This document shows, piece by piece, positions 38,897 to 49,463 of a stretch of DNA of 55,160 bases. The notes under the pieces are model-generated. The model made no database searches and had not been told where the DNA came from. It worked only from the letters and a program-made list of their open reading frames with translations. The DNA is from an uncultured Propionibacteriaceae bacterium (lineage in GTDB: Bacteria > Actinomycetota > Actinomycetes > Propionibacteriales > Propionibacteriaceae): positions 1 to 55,160 of the forward strand of contig CAMDZW010000025.1 in the NCBI GenBank assembly GCA_945911015.1, given 5' to 3'. Numbering within the stretch: the first letter of the stretch is position 1; each line of letters opens with the position of its first letter. Made by a program: the position numbers and the translations under genes.

Positions 38897-41800
38897 ATGA
38901 CCCGGACCAGTGGCGGGCTCTACCAGCCCGACCTCGAACACGATGCCTGTGGCGTTGCCATGGTTGCCGCACTGTCCGGAAAGGCCTCCCCAGACATAGT
39001 CGCCAAGGGACTCACTGCCCTGCGCAACCTGGAACACCGTGGCGCCACCGGTGCCGACACCGCCGCCGGCGACGGGGCCGGCATCCTGATCCAGGTCCCC
39101 GACGTCTTTCTTCGTCGGGTGTGTGACTTCGAGCTGCCGCGCCCGGGTGCCTATGCCGTCGGCACGGCCTTCCTGCCCCAGGATGAGGACGATGCCGACC
39201 GGGCTCGGCGCAGGATTGAGCAGATGGCGGTCGGCGAGGGGGTGCGCGTGCTCGGTTGGCGACCGGTGCCGACAGATCCGTCGACCCTGAGCCCGATCTC
39301 GGTTTCGGTGATGCCTCGGTTCGAGATGTTGGTCGTCGCCTCGACCGGTCGCACCCTGGTCGGCATCGACCTGGACCGTCAGATCTACGGGCTGCGGCGT
39401 CGGGCCAAGTTCGAGGCCGACGTCTACTTTCCGTCGCTCTCGGCGCGCACCCTCGTCTACAAAGGCATGTTGACCACCGGTCAGCTGTCGGAGCTGTACC
39501 CGGATCTCACCGAGCCGGACCTGGCCAGCGCGCTCGCCGTGGTGCACTCCCGGTTCTCGACCAACACCTTCCCGGACTGGGAGCTCGCCCACCCGTTCCG
39601 GATGATCGCCCACAACGGCGAGATCAACACCGTGCGCGGCAACCGCAACTGGATGCGAGCGCGTGAGGCCCTGCTCAGTACCGAGCTGATTCCAGGCGAC
39701 ATGGAGCGTCTGTTTCCCATCTGCGGGCCGGGTCGATCTGACTCGGCCTGTTTTGACTCCGTCCTTGAACTGCTGCACCTGGGTGGCCGGTCCCTGCCGC
39801 ATGCGGTGCTGATGATGATGCCCCCGGCCTGGGAGAACGACGACACCCTCTCCCAGGAACTGATCGACTTCTACGCCTTCCACTCGGCCCTGATGGAGCC
39901 CTGGGACGGGCCGGCGTGCGTGGTGTTCACCGACGGCGAGGTGGTCGGTGCCCAACTCGACCGCAACGGGCTGCGCCCCGGCCGCTACTGGGTCACCGAC
40001 GAGGGTCTGGTCGTCCTGGCCTCCGAGGCCGGTGTGCTGGACCTTCCCGCCGCCTCGATCGTGGAGAAGGGACGGCTCCAGCCGGGCAGGATGTTCCTGG
40101 CCGATCTGTCCCAGCACCGGATCATCGACGATGCTGAGCTCAAGCACGACCTTGCCACCGCTGCCCCGTACGGGGAGTGGCTGACCGGCGGACGACTTCA
40201 ACTCGCCGACCTCCCCACTCGCGAACATGTGGTGCACTCCCATGCCTCGGTGAATCGCCGCCAGCAGGTCTTCGGCTGGACCGAGGAGGAGCTGCGGCTC
40301 CTGCTGGCACCGATGGCCAACACCGGGACCGAGCCGATCGGGGCCATGGGCACCGACACACCGATCGCTGTGCTCAGCAGTCGACCACGGTTGCTGTTCG
40401 ACTACTTCACCCAGCTATTCGCCCAGGTGACCAATCCGCCGTTGGACGCCATCCGGGAGGAGATGGTCACCTCGCTGTCCAACACCATCGGCCCGGAGTG
40501 GAACATCCTCGATCCGGGCCCCGCCTCGTGCCGGCGGGTGGTGTTGCCGTTCCCGGTGATCGACAGCGACGACCTCACCAAACTGGTCAAGATCAACATC
40601 GACGGTGACATGCCCGGCTACGCCACCCATGTCGTACGAGGGCTGTATGACGTCGCTGGTGGTGCCCCGGCGCTGCAGGCTCGACTCGACGAACTCGCCG
40701 CGGAGTGCTCGGCAGCGATGCGTGCGGGGGCCCGCACGATCATCCTGTCGGACCGGCACTCGACCGCGGAGAAAGCCCCGATCCCTTCGCTGTTGCTCAC
40801 CAGTGCCATCCATCATCATCTGGTCCGGGAGAAGACCCGCACCCAGGTCGGCCTGATCGTCGAGGCCGGCGACGTCCGCGAGGTGCATCACGTGGCGCTG
40901 CTGATCGGTTTCGGGGCGGCTGCGGTCAACCCGTACCTGGCGATCGAGTCGGCCGAGGACCTGGCTCGCCGCGCGGTGTACGTCGACTGCGAGCCCGAGG
41001 AAGCTGCCGCCCATGTGGTGAAGGCACTCGGCAAGGGTGTGCTCAAGGTGATGAGCAAGATCGGCATCTCCACCGTGGCCTCGTACACCGGCGCCCAGAT
41101 CTTCGAGGCACTGGGGCTGGCCGAGGACTTCGTCGAACGCTGGTTCACCGGCACCGCGACCCGGATCGGCGGCATCGGGCTGACCGAGGTTGCCGAAGAT
41201 GTCCGCCGGCGGCATCTGACCGCCTATCCGGCCGACGGCATTCCGCTGGCCCACCGCACGCTCCCGGTCGGGGGCGAATACCAGTGGCGGCGCGAAGGGG
41301 AGGTGCACCTGTTCAATCCGGAGACGGTCTTTCGGCTGCAGCACTCCACCCGCACCGGTCAGTACGACGTCTTCAACGACTACACCCGCCTCATCGATGA
41401 CCAGTCCGAACAGTTGATGACCCTGCGCGGGCTGTTGCGCTTTCGCAGCGACCGGACGCCGGTCCCGATCGAGGAGGTGGAGCCGGTCAGCCAGATCATG
41501 ACCCGATTTTCCACCGGAGCCATGTCGTACGGGTCGATCTCGGCCGAGGCCCACGAGACCCTCGCCATCGCGATGAACCGGATCGGCGCCCGGTCCAACA
41601 CCGGCGAAGGCGGTGAGGATCCCGAGCGACTGCGCGATCCGCAGCGTCGCTCGGCGATCAAACAGGTCGCCTCTGGTCGGTTCGGCGTGACCGCGGAATA
41701 CCTGACCTGGGCCGACGACCTGCAGATCAAGATGGCCCAGGGGGCCAAGCCGGGCGAGGGAGGGCAGCTGCCGGGTGAGAAGGTCTATCCCTGGATTGCG

Positions 41801-43372
41801 CGGACCCGTCACTCAACCCCTGGCGTCGGGCTGATCTCACCGCCACCGCATCACGACATCTACTCGATCGAGGACCTCAAGCAGCTGATCCACGACCTGA
41901 AGAATGCCAACCCCCGGGCACGGGTGCACGTGAAGCTGGTCGGTGCGGTCGGGGTGGGCACCGTTGCGGTCGGTTCGGTCAAGGCGATGGCCGATGTGGT
42001 GCTGATCTCGGGCCATGACGGTGGCACCGGAGCGGCACCGTTGACCTCGCTGAAACATGCCGGTGGTCCGTGGGAGCTCGGTCTGGCCGAGACCCAGCAG
42101 ACCCTGCTCCGCAACGGTCTGCGGGACCGGGTCACCGTCCAGGTCGACGGCCAGCTCAAGACCGGCCGGGACGTGGTCATCGCGGCCCTGCTGGGCGCGG
42201 AGGAGTTCGGCTTCGCCACCGCACCGTTGGTCGTGTCGGGCTGCGTCATGATGCGGGTCTGCCATCTCGACACCTGCCCGGTTGGGGTCGCCACGCAGAA
42301 CCCGGAGCTACGGGCCAGGTTCACCGGCCGCCCCGAGTTCGTGGTGACCTTCTTCGAGTTCATCGCCCAACAGGTGCGCGAACATCTCGCCGCGCTCGGG
42401 TTCCGCAGTCTCGACGAGGCCATCGGGCAGGTCGAGGCGTTGGACTGGGAACGGCCCAGCAACCAGGGGAAGGCGCATGGTCTCGACCTGTCGCCGATCC
42501 TCGCCTCGGTCGCCGAGCCGGGCCAGGCCCGACGCCGGACGACCGTCCAAGACCACGGGCTCGAGCAGGGTCTGGACGAGACACTGATCGGTCTGGCCGG
42601 GCCGGCCCTGGTCCGTGGGGATGCCGTACGGGCAGAGGTCGCGGTCCGCAATGTGCACCGGAGCGTGGGCACCCGACTGGGCCATGAGATCACCCGACGC
42701 ACCCGGGGTGTGGGATTGGCCGATGACACGATCCAGCTGGACTGCACCGGCTCCGGTGGGCAGAGCTTCGGGGCCTTCATCCCGAAGGGGCTGACCCTGC
42801 GCTTGAGCGGTGATGCCAACGACTACCTCGGCAAGGGGCTGTCGGGCGGGCGCATCATCGTCAGCCCACCGGCCGAGGCCGGCTGGGTCGCTCAGGACAA
42901 TGTCATCGCCGGCAACGTCATCGGCTACGGCGCCACCTCGGGTGAGCTGTACCTCCGAGGACAGGTCGGCCAACGGTTCTGTGTGCGCAACTCCGGTGCG
43001 GTGGCGGTGGTCGAGGGAGTCGGTGACCACGGGTGTGAGTACATGACCGGGGGAGAGGTGGCGATCCTGGGCCCGACCGGACGCAACTTCGCCGCCGGGA
43101 TGTCCGGCGGCATCGCCCATCTGCTGGATGCCGATCTGTCCCGGATCAATCGGGAACTGGTCGATCCGTTGCCACCCGATCCGGACCAGCTCGAGCGACT
43201 GCACCGGCTGATCGGTGTCCACGTCGCCGAAACCGACTCGCAGGTCGGTCGGGCGTTGTTGGCCGACTGGGGGAGCGCCACCCGGCGTTTCACCGCGGTC
43301 GTCCCGCGCGCCTGGGCGGCGGCCCGAGCCGCTGCGGTCCCCGAATCCCTGCTCATGGACAGGAGCGCATGA
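38897..43372 (+). CDS. gltB: Glutamate synthase large subunit
   Basis: A 1491-residue enzyme that makes two glutamates from glutamine and 2-oxoglutarate. The N-terminal class II glutaminase follows a short propeptide: C18 in [14 protein letters not shown] should become the first residue. It contains [16 protein letters not shown], the FMN-binding synthase domain (about 860-1240; [31 protein letters not shown]), the 3Fe-4S cluster cysteines C1116, C1122 and C1127, and the C-terminal GXGXG domain. The ATG at 38897 was chosen because the propeptide-like start and a GGAG site fit. It ends one base into gltD. Confidence 0.97.
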   Translation: MTRTSGGLYQPDLEHDACGVAMVAALSGKASPDIVAKGLTALRNLEHRGATGADTAAGDGAGILIQVPDVFLRRVCDFELPRPGAYAVGTAFLPQDEDDADRARRRIEQMAVGEGVRVLGWRPVPTDPSTLSPISVSVMPRFEMLVVASTGRTLVGIDLDRQIYGLRRRAKFEADVYFPSLSARTLVYKGMLTTGQLSELYPDLTEPDLASALAVVHSRFSTNTFPDWELAHPFRMIAHNGEINTVRGNRNWMRAREALLSTELIPGDMERLFPICGPGRSDSACFDSVLELLHLGGRSLPHAVLMMMPPAWENDDTLSQELIDFYAFHSALMEPWDGPACVVFTDGEVVGAQLDRNGLRPGRYWVTDEGLVVLASEAGVLDLPAASIVEKGRLQPGRMFLADLSQHRIIDDAELKHDLATAAPYGEWLTGGRLQLADLPTREHVVHSHASVNRRQQVFGWTEEELRLLLAPMANTGTEPIGAMGTDTPIAVLSSRPRLLFDYFTQLFAQVTNPPLDAIREEMVTSLSNTIGPEWNILDPGPASCRRVVLPFPVIDSDDLTKLVKINIDGDMPGYATHVVRGLYDVAGGAPALQARLDELAAECSAAMRAGARTIILSDRHSTAEKAPIPSLLLTSAIHHHLVREKTRTQVGLIVEAGDVREVHHVALLIGFGAAAVNPYLAIESAEDLARRAVYVDCEPEEAAAHVVKALGKGVLKVMSKIGISTVASYTGAQIFEALGLAEDFVERWFTGTATRIGGIGLTEVAEDVRRRHLTAYPADGIPLAHRTLPVGGEYQWRREGEVHLFNPETVFRLQHSTRTGQYDVFNDYTRLIDDQSEQLMTLRGLLRFRSDRTPVPIEEVEPVSQIMTRFSTGAMSYGSISAEAHETLAIAMNRIGARSNTGEGGEDPERLRDPQRRSAIKQVASGRFGVTAEYLTWADDLQIKMAQGAKPGEGGQLPGEKVYPWIARTRHSTPGVGLISPPPHHDIYSIEDLKQLIHDLKNANPRARVHVKLVGAVGVGTVAVGSVKAMADVVLISGHDGGTGAAPLTSLKHAGGPWELGLAETQQTLLRNGLRDRVTVQVDGQLKTGRDVVIAALLGAEEFGFATAPLVVSGCVMMRVCHLDTCPVGVATQNPELRARFTGRPEFVVTFFEFIAQQVREHLAALGFRSLDEAIGQVEALDWERPSNQGKAHGLDLSPILASVAEPGQARRRTTVQDHGLEQGLDETLIGLAGPALVRGDAVRAEVAVRNVHRSVGTRLGHEITRRTRGVGLADDTIQLDCTGSGGQSFGAFIPKGLTLRLSGDANDYLGKGLSGGRIIVSPPAEAGWVAQDNVIAGNVIGYGATSGELYLRGQVGQRFCVRNSGAVAVVEGVGDHGCEYMTGGEVAILGPTGRNFAAGMSGGIAHLLDADLSRINRELVDPLPPDPDQLERLHRLIGVHVAETDSQVGRALLADWGSATRRFTAVVPRAWAAARAAAVPESLLMDRSA

Positions 43373-44841
43373 TGGGTGATCCGAAGGCCTTCATGACCAC
43401 CCCGGCCGCCCACGCCGACCGTCGCCCGGTCGCCGAACGGGTCAACGACTGGCACGAGGTCTACCCGGGTGGGCCGGGCCGTGCGCTGCTGCCGATCATC
43501 CACCAGCAGGCCTCCCGTTGCATGGACTGTGGGATCGCGTTCTGCCACACCGGCTGCCCCTTGGGCAATCTGATCCCGGAGTGGAATGACCTGGTGATGC
43601 GCGACGACTGGGATGGCGCCCTCGACCGGTTGCACGCGACCAACAACTTCCCCGAGTTCACCGGGCGACTCTGTCCGGCACCGTGCGAGAGCGCCTGTGT
43701 GGTGGCGATCAGCCGCGATCCGGTGACCATCAAGAATGTCGAGGTCGCCATCATCGACAAGGGCTTCGCCGATCGTCGCGTGGTGCCCCAGCAGCCGAAC
43801 TGGCACACCGGTCGTACGGTGGCCGTCATCGGTTCAGGCCCTGCCGGACTGGCCGCCGCCCAGCAGCTGACCCGCGCCGGGCACACCGTCGCCGTCTTCG
43901 AGCGGGACAACGCTCCCGGCGGTCTGCTGCGGTACGGGATCCCCGAGTTCAAGATGGAGAAGTCAGTGCTGGATCGTCGGATCCGGCAGATGAAGGATGA
44001 GGGGACCAACTTCCGCTGCAATGTCGAGGTCGGCTCCACCATCAGCGGCACCCAGGTTCGGGAACGCTACGACGCGGTGATCGTGGCCACCGGTGCCACG
44101 GTGGCCAGGGATGTCGACCTGCCGGGGCGGGAGCTGACCGGGATCCACCTCGCCATGGACTATCTGGTGCCGGCGAACCGGGCGGCGCTTGGGGCGGACG
44201 CGCCAGGTCTGATCGATGCGCGCGGCAAGAACGTGATCATCATCGGCGGCGGCGACACCGGCGCCGACTGCCTGGGCACGGCGATCCGGCAGGGTGCGGC
44301 CTCGATCACCCAGTTGGACCACAACCTCCGCCCGGGCACCGAACGTCGCGAGGACGAACCCTGGCCGATGCATCCGCGGATCTTCCGGGTGGCCTCGGCC
44401 AACGAGGAGGGCGGGGAACAGGTCCATCGGGCCTCGACCGTCGAATTCGTCGGCGACGAGTCCGGCCGGGTGAGCGGACTCACCGTGATCGACGTGGTCC
44501 GTGAGAACCGGGTCAACACCCCGGTCCCCGGCACGGAACGGGTCATCCCCGCCGACCTGGTGCTGCTCGCGCTGGGCTACACCGGACCCGAGACCGCGGT
44601 GCTGGACCAGCTCGGCGTCTCCCGTACGGCCAGAGGGCTGGTCGAGCGTGACTCGACCTATGCCACCGACGTCCCCGGTGTCTTCGCCTGTGGCGATGCC
44701 GGCCGGGGGCAGTCCTTGATCGTGTGGGCCATAGCCGAAGGGCGAGCCTGTGCGGCGGAGGTGGATGAATTGCTGTCGGGGAGCACGAAGTTGCCCAAAC
44801 CCGTACGGCCCTCAGACGTGGCCATTGGTGCCGTCCTGTGA
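43372..44841 (+). CDS. gltD: Glutamate synthase small subunit
   Basis: A 489-residue flavoprotein that passes electrons from NAD(P)H to GltB. The N-terminal Fe-S region has C50, C53, C58 and C62 (RCMDCGIAFCHTGCPLGN). The FAD Rossmann motif is VAVIGSGPAGLAAAQQL, and the NAD(P)H motif IIIGGGDTGADCLG. GDAGRGQSLIVWAI marks the end of the FAD domain. ATG 43372 was taken because the AGGAG site lies 6 nt before it; ATG 43369 (ATGA overlap) is equally possible. It is coupled to gltB. Confidence 0.96.
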   Translation: MGDPKAFMTTPAAHADRRPVAERVNDWHEVYPGGPGRALLPIIHQQASRCMDCGIAFCHTGCPLGNLIPEWNDLVMRDDWDGALDRLHATNNFPEFTGRLCPAPCESACVVAISRDPVTIKNVEVAIIDKGFADRRVVPQQPNWHTGRTVAVIGSGPAGLAAAQQLTRAGHTVAVFERDNAPGGLLRYGIPEFKMEKSVLDRRIRQMKDEGTNFRCNVEVGSTISGTQVRERYDAVIVATGATVARDVDLPGRELTGIHLAMDYLVPANRAALGADAPGLIDARGKNVIIIGGGDTGADCLGTAIRQGAASITQLDHNLRPGTERREDEPWPMHPRIFRVASANEEGGEQVHRASTVEFVGDESGRVSGLTVIDVVRENRVNTPVPGTERVIPADLVLLALGYTGPETAVLDQLGVSRTARGLVERDSTYATDVPGVFACGDAGRGQSLIVWAIAEGRACAAEVDELLSGSTKLPKPVRPSDVAIGAVL

Positions 44842-44863
44842 AACTGGGCCGGAGATGAAGAAC

Positions 44864-44936
44864 ACGGCTGCGGCGAAGCGTGTCGAGGTCCCCCAGTGCA
44901 CTGCCCGCACCGCTCTACCGCTTCAGCCGCAGCCGT
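44864..44936. repeat. Long inverted repeat with an inner palindrome after gltD
   Basis: ACGGCTGCGGC (44864-44874) and GCCGCAGCCGT (44926-44936) pair perfectly over 11 bp. After an internal loop, AGCG (44877-44880) and CGCT (44919-44922) extend the stem to 15 bp. The 38-nt loop holds the perfect palindrome CAGTGCACTG (44894-44903). It starts 23 nt after the gltD stop and may be a terminator. It is followed by an AT-rich segment with no clear promoter (44941-45000). The rest of 44937-45132 shows nothing I can name. Confidence 0.75.
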
Positions 44937-45132
44937 TGCCCCAAAATTTACTGTACGAACGCGCGTCCTGCGAATCATTCGATGCGTTGATACCAAACTG
45001 TGTCTTTCAGTGGGTGGCACGACGTCCGGAATTCGCACCGAAAACCGGAAACCGTTCCCTCAGATCGGTGACCCACCCTCCGGGTCGAGCCTGACACGGC
45101 AGGTCGGTGGGGCGGGTGTCAGTGTCCCGGTC

Positions 45133-45205
45133 TAGGCTGTTCGTCATTGGGCTGGACGGCACCGGGTCCGGTGCGGCGGGGTCCCCTGAACAGGGGCAGA
45201 GGAGG
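45133..45205 (+). promoter_or_regulatory. Promoter and structured leader of dnaE
   Basis: TAGGCT (45133-45138) is a TANNNT -10 element. The inferred RNA starts near 45145 and contains two hairpins: GCACCGG/CCGGTGC (45159-45174) and CCCCTG/CAGGGG (45183-45196). The AGAGGAGG ribosome site follows directly (45198-45205). The second hairpin ends 1-2 nt before that site, so it could limit or allow ribosome entry. Confidence 0.45.
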
Positions 45206-45217
45206 ATGCGAACAACG

Positions 45218-48200
45218 ATGGCCGGACGTTCGAATACCGGGGATTTCGTCCATCTGCACGTGCATTCGGAGTTCTCGATGCTGGACGGTGCGGCCCGGAT
45301 TCCCGACATCTTCACGGTTGCCGAGGAGATGGAGATGCCGGCGGTCGCGATGACCGACCACGGCTATCTGTTCGGCGCCTACGAGTTCTACAAGGTGTCC
45401 AAGAACTTCCCGGTCAAGCCCATCATCGGCCTGGAGGCCTATGTCACGCCGAAGACCGACCGCGGCGAACGCAAACGGGTCCGCTGGGGTGACGGTGGCG
45501 GCGACGACGTCTCCGGATCGGGTGCCTACACCCACATGACGATGCTGGCCGAGACCACCGAGGGCATGCACAATCTGTTCCGGCTGGGATCACGTGCCAG
45601 CCTGGAGGGCTTCTTCTACAAGCCGCGGATGGACCGTGAGCTGCTCAACGAGTACGGCAAGGGCCTGATCGCCACGACCGGCTGCCCCTCGGGCGAGGTC
45701 CAGACCTATTTGCGGCTCGGCCAGTACGACAACGCACGGGCCTCCGCCGCCGAGTTCCGCGACATCTTCGGCGCCGACAACTACTACGTCGAGCTGATGG
45801 ACCACGGCTTGTCGATCGAGAACCGGGTCCGCGATGACCTGTTGAAGATCTCGAAGGACCTCAACCTGCCACTGGTGGCCACCAACGACCTCCACTATGT
45901 CCGCGAACAGGATGCTGCGGCCCATGAGGTGTTGTTGTGCATCCAGTCCGGGTCACGGATGGACGACCCGAAACGGTTCCGGTTCAGCGGGTCGGGCTAC
46001 TACCTGAAGTCGGCCGCGGAGATGCGCAAGCTCTTCGCCGATCTGCCCGAGGCCTGCGACAACACCTTGGCGATTGCCGAGCGTTGCAACATCGACTTCA
46101 CCGAGTCGGAGGGGCGCTTCATGCCGAAGTTCCCCTGTCCGCCGGGGGAGGATGAGACCTCCTGGTTCATCAAGGAGGTGGAGAAGGGACTGCACGAACG
46201 GTTCCCCGAAGGCATCTCCGACGAGGTCCGCAAACGGGTGGAGTTCGAACAGGAGGTGATCATCGGCAAGGGCTATCCCGGTTACTTCCTGGTGGTCGCC
46301 GACTTCATCAACTGGGCCAAGGAGAACGGCATCCGGGTCGGGCCGGGCCGTGGCTCGGGCGCAGGCTCGATGTGCGCCTATGCCATGCGGATCACCGACC
46401 TCGACCCGATCAAGCACACCCTGCTGTTCGAGCGGTTCCTCAACCCCGAGCGTGCCTCGATGCCCGACTTCGACATCGACTTCGACGAGCGTCGTCGCGG
46501 CGAGGTGATCAAGTACGTCACCGACAAGTACGGCGATGACCGGGTCTGCCAGATCGCCACCTACGGCACGATCAAGGCCAAACAGGCCATCAAGGACTCC
46601 GCCCGGGTGATGGGGTACCCGTTCTCGGTGGGTGACCAGATCACCAAGAAGATGCCGCCGGCCGTCATGGGCAAGGATGTGCCGCTGGCCGAGATCCACA
46701 ACACCGCACACAAACGGTACGCCGAGGGCGGCGAGTTCCGTGACCTGCTGCAGAACGACCCCGAGGCCAAGGCCATCTTCGACAAGGGCGTCGGGATCGA
46801 GGGCCTCAAGCGGCAGTGGGGCGTGCACGCCGCAGGCGTGATCATGTCCAGTGAGCCGCTGCAGTCGGTGATCCCGATCATGAAGCGCGAGCAGGACGGC
46901 GCGATCATCACCCAGTTCGACTACCCGGCCTGTGAGGCACTGGGCCTGGTCAAGATGGACTTCCTCGGTCTGCGGAACCTGACCATCCTCGATGACGCGG
47001 TCAAGAACGTGAAGCGCAACCGCAACATTGATCTCGACCTCGACGAGATCGGCAAACACACTGACGACAAGGCCACCTACGAGCTGCTCTGCCGGGCCGA
47101 CACCCTCGGGGTCTTCCAGCTCGACGGCAGCGGCATGCGTCAACTCCTGCGCCTCATGCAACCCGACAACTTCGAAGACATCTCGGCTGCTCTCGCGCTC
47201 TACCGGCCCGGCCCCATGGGCGTCAACGCGCACACCAACTTTGCCCTGCGCAAGAACGGCAAACAGGCCCTGGTCCCGCTGGACCCCCAGCTGGAGGGCA
47301 AGCTCCAGCAGGAGATGATCGACGCCCTCGATCCGATTCTGGGCACCACCTACTTCCTGGTGATCTACCAGGAGCAGGTGATGGAGATCGCCCAGAAGTT
47401 GGCCGGCTACACCTTGGGCAACGCTGATCTGCTCCGCCGCGCGATGGGCAAGAAGAAGAAGGAGGTGCTCGACAAGGAGTACATCCCCTTCTCCGAGGGC
47501 ATGCGGGCCAAAGGCTTCAACGACGACTCGATCGCCGCCCTGTGGGGTGTGCTGGTGCCCTTCTCCGACTACGCGTTCAACAAGTCGCACACCGCCGCCT
47601 ATGGTCTGGTCGCGTACTGGACCGCCTACCTCAAGGCGAACTATCCGGCCGAGTACATGGCGGCCCTGTTGACCTCGGTCAAGGACGACAAGGACAAGAT
47701 GGCGATCTACCTGGGCGAATGTCGCCGGATGGGGATCAAGGTCCTGCCCCCTGATGTGAACGAGTCCGAGGCCGACTTCACCCCGGTCGGCACCGACATC
47801 CGCTTTGGACTGACCGCAGTGCGCAATGTCGGTGCCAACGTGGTGGACGCCATCGTCGCGGCCCGCACCGAACACGGACCGGCGAAGAACTTCACCGAGT
47901 TCCTCGACCAGATCCCGCTGGCCGCCTGCAACAAGCGGGTGGTGGAGTCGCTGATCAAGGCCGGCGGCTTCGACGAGATGAACCATCCTCGGCGTGCTCT
48001 GATGACGATCCATGAACAGGCGATCGACTCGGTCATTGACCTCAAACGCAATGAGGCCAATGGGCAGGACGACCTGTTCGCCGGATTCGGCGGCGATGAC
48101 GACGATGCCGGTGGTGCCGGCGCCGGCTTCACCACCGAGATCCCTGACCTGGCCGACTGGGACAAGAAGACCAAGCTGGCCCTGGAACGGGAGATGCTCG

Positions 48201-48796
48201 GGCTGTATGTCTCCGACCATCCACTGCAGGGCCTGGAACATGTTCTGGAGGCCGAGCGGGACATCTCGATCGTCTCGCTGATGGCCGAGGACGGACCCCG
48301 CGAAGGTCAGTACGCCATCTGCGGAATGATCACCCAGGTCACCCGCAAACAGACCAAGAACGGTGACTACTGGGCCATCATCACCGTCGAGGACCTCGAG
48401 GCCTCGATCGATGTCCTGCTCTTCCCGAAGGTCTACACCCTGGTCTCGACCATGCTGGCGACCGACACCATCGTGCGCGTCCGCGGTCGGATGAACGCCA
48501 AGGAGGACCGCATCGAGATGCACGGTCAGGAAGTCACCCTGCCGGATGTGACCGAAGGGCCTCATGGCCCGGTGGTGATCAGCATCCGCACCACCCGCGT
48601 CACACCGCCGGTGGTTGAGCAGCTCAAGGGGATCCTGACCGCCCATCCCGGTGTGACCGAGGTGCGGTTGCGGTTGACCTCCCAGGAGCAGCGCACCTTG
48701 ACCTATCGCCTCGGCCAGCAGCTCCGGGTGACGCCGTCGCCACCGTTGATGGCCGATCTCAAGGCGCTGCTCGGGCCGTCCTGTCTCGCCGGTTGA
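45218..48796 (+). CDS. dnaE: DNA polymerase III alpha subunit
   Basis: A 1192-residue replicative polymerase. The PHP domain opens with FVHLHVHSEFSMLDGAARI and continues to about residue 290. The palm carries the two catalytic aspartates D417 and D419 in MPDFDIDFDERRRGEV; further marks are GVHAAGVIMSS, TYFLVIYQEQVMEIAQ and FNKSHTAAYGLVAYWTAYLK. Later come HhH and OB parts (YAICGMITQVTRKQTKNG). The ATG at 45218 was chosen over one at 45206, which touches the AGAGGAGG site directly. Length fits the DnaE1 class. A membrane protein gene begins in its stop codon. Confidence 0.96.
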   Translation: MAGRSNTGDFVHLHVHSEFSMLDGAARIPDIFTVAEEMEMPAVAMTDHGYLFGAYEFYKVSKNFPVKPIIGLEAYVTPKTDRGERKRVRWGDGGGDDVSGSGAYTHMTMLAETTEGMHNLFRLGSRASLEGFFYKPRMDRELLNEYGKGLIATTGCPSGEVQTYLRLGQYDNARASAAEFRDIFGADNYYVELMDHGLSIENRVRDDLLKISKDLNLPLVATNDLHYVREQDAAAHEVLLCIQSGSRMDDPKRFRFSGSGYYLKSAAEMRKLFADLPEACDNTLAIAERCNIDFTESEGRFMPKFPCPPGEDETSWFIKEVEKGLHERFPEGISDEVRKRVEFEQEVIIGKGYPGYFLVVADFINWAKENGIRVGPGRGSGAGSMCAYAMRITDLDPIKHTLLFERFLNPERASMPDFDIDFDERRRGEVIKYVTDKYGDDRVCQIATYGTIKAKQAIKDSARVMGYPFSVGDQITKKMPPAVMGKDVPLAEIHNTAHKRYAEGGEFRDLLQNDPEAKAIFDKGVGIEGLKRQWGVHAAGVIMSSEPLQSVIPIMKREQDGAIITQFDYPACEALGLVKMDFLGLRNLTILDDAVKNVKRNRNIDLDLDEIGKHTDDKATYELLCRADTLGVFQLDGSGMRQLLRLMQPDNFEDISAALALYRPGPMGVNAHTNFALRKNGKQALVPLDPQLEGKLQQEMIDALDPILGTTYFLVIYQEQVMEIAQKLAGYTLGNADLLRRAMGKKKKEVLDKEYIPFSEGMRAKGFNDDSIAALWGVLVPFSDYAFNKSHTAAYGLVAYWTAYLKANYPAEYMAALLTSVKDDKDKMAIYLGECRRMGIKVLPPDVNESEADFTPVGTDIRFGLTAVRNVGANVVDAIVAARTEHGPAKNFTEFLDQIPLAACNKRVVESLIKAGGFDEMNHPRRALMTIHEQAIDSVIDLKRNEANGQDDLFAGFGGDDDDAGGAGAGFTTEIPDLADWDKKTKLALEREMLGLYVSDHPLQGLEHVLEAERDISIVSLMAEDGPREGQYAICGMITQVTRKQTKNGDYWAIITVEDLEASIDVLLFPKVYTLVSTMLATDTIVRVRGRMNAKEDRIEMHGQEVTLPDVTEGPHGPVVISIRTTRVTPPVVEQLKGILTAHPGVTEVRLRLTSQEQRTLTYRLGQQLRVTPSPPLMADLKALLGPSCLAG

Positions 48797-49311
48797 TGGT
48801 GCGCCGCCTGCTGGTCGTCGGCCTCACCGCCGTGGTGGTTGGTGCGCTGGCGGGCTGGCTGTGGGCCGTGGTGACCTCGCTACCCGGCTACACCGTGCAG
48901 TCCGACGGGGGAGCGGCCACCACCGAACGCGGCCTGACCGAGTTCATCGTCGCCGACGTCGTCTTTGCCGGAATCGGCCTGGTCGTCGGTGCCGGGCTGG
49001 CGATCGTGGCCTGGCTCTGGTACGGGAGAAGGCTCGGCGCGTGGACGGTACCGATGACCTGTGCCTTCGTCCTGGTGGCTGCGCTGGTCTGCTGGCAGGT
49101 CGGCCAGCTGGTCGGACCCCACGACTTCTCCGATCGGCTCGACGGCGCAGCCCTCGGTCAGAGCGTGCCGATCGACCTGCGACTACGGGCACCCAGCGCT
49201 TTCGCCACCTGGGTGCTCGGCGCCTGTCTGACCCTGATGGTGATCACCGCCGTGGCCCGGGACCGGGATGAGGGGCGACCCCTACGACTGCCCTGGACGG
49301 TCGACCGCTGA
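48796..49311 (+). CDS. Four-pass membrane protein of unknown function
   Basis: A 171-residue protein with about four hydrophobic segments: roughly 4-26 (LLVVGLTAVVVGALAGWLWA), 50-73 (VADVVFAGIGLVVGAGLAIVAWLW), 83-103 and 133-154. No signal peptide cleavage site and no motif I recognise; it could belong to a DUF of actinobacterial membrane proteins (the DUF2567 type is possible). ATG 48796 shares a base with the dnaE stop (TGATG), so it is translated with dnaE. Confidence 0.75.
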   Translation: MVRRLLVVGLTAVVVGALAGWLWAVVTSLPGYTVQSDGGAATTERGLTEFIVADVVFAGIGLVVGAGLAIVAWLWYGRRLGAWTVPMTCAFVLVAALVCWQVGQLVGPHDFSDRLDGAALGQSVPIDLRLRAPSAFATWVLGACLTLMVITAVARDRDEGRPLRLPWTVDR

Positions 49312-49380
49312 TCATGACCCTCTGCCTCAGACCTGACATCCGAGCTTCGAGATCCAGGGGCTGCAGTGATCGATCGGTGT

Positions 49381-49386
49381 TAGATT
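49381..49386 (+). promoter_or_regulatory. Possible sulfatase promoter -10
   Basis: TAGATT fits the -10 pattern and lies in the gap between the membrane protein gene and the sulfatase gene. No clear -35. A small AGGGC/GCCCT hairpin (49398-49416) lies downstream in the would-be leader. Confidence 0.3.
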
Positions 49387-49463
49387 TTCAGTAGTTCAGG
49401 GCCGCGAGAGAGCCCTCCGGCCGCCTCCTCGTTCGTAGCTGACACGGCTCGGTCGGGTGACAC

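Noticed and set aside
45953..48646. An 897-codon open frame antisense to dnaE
   Set aside because: It is the mirror of an intact, well-conserved dnaE frame and has no recognisable domain; long antisense frames are normal in high-GC DNA.
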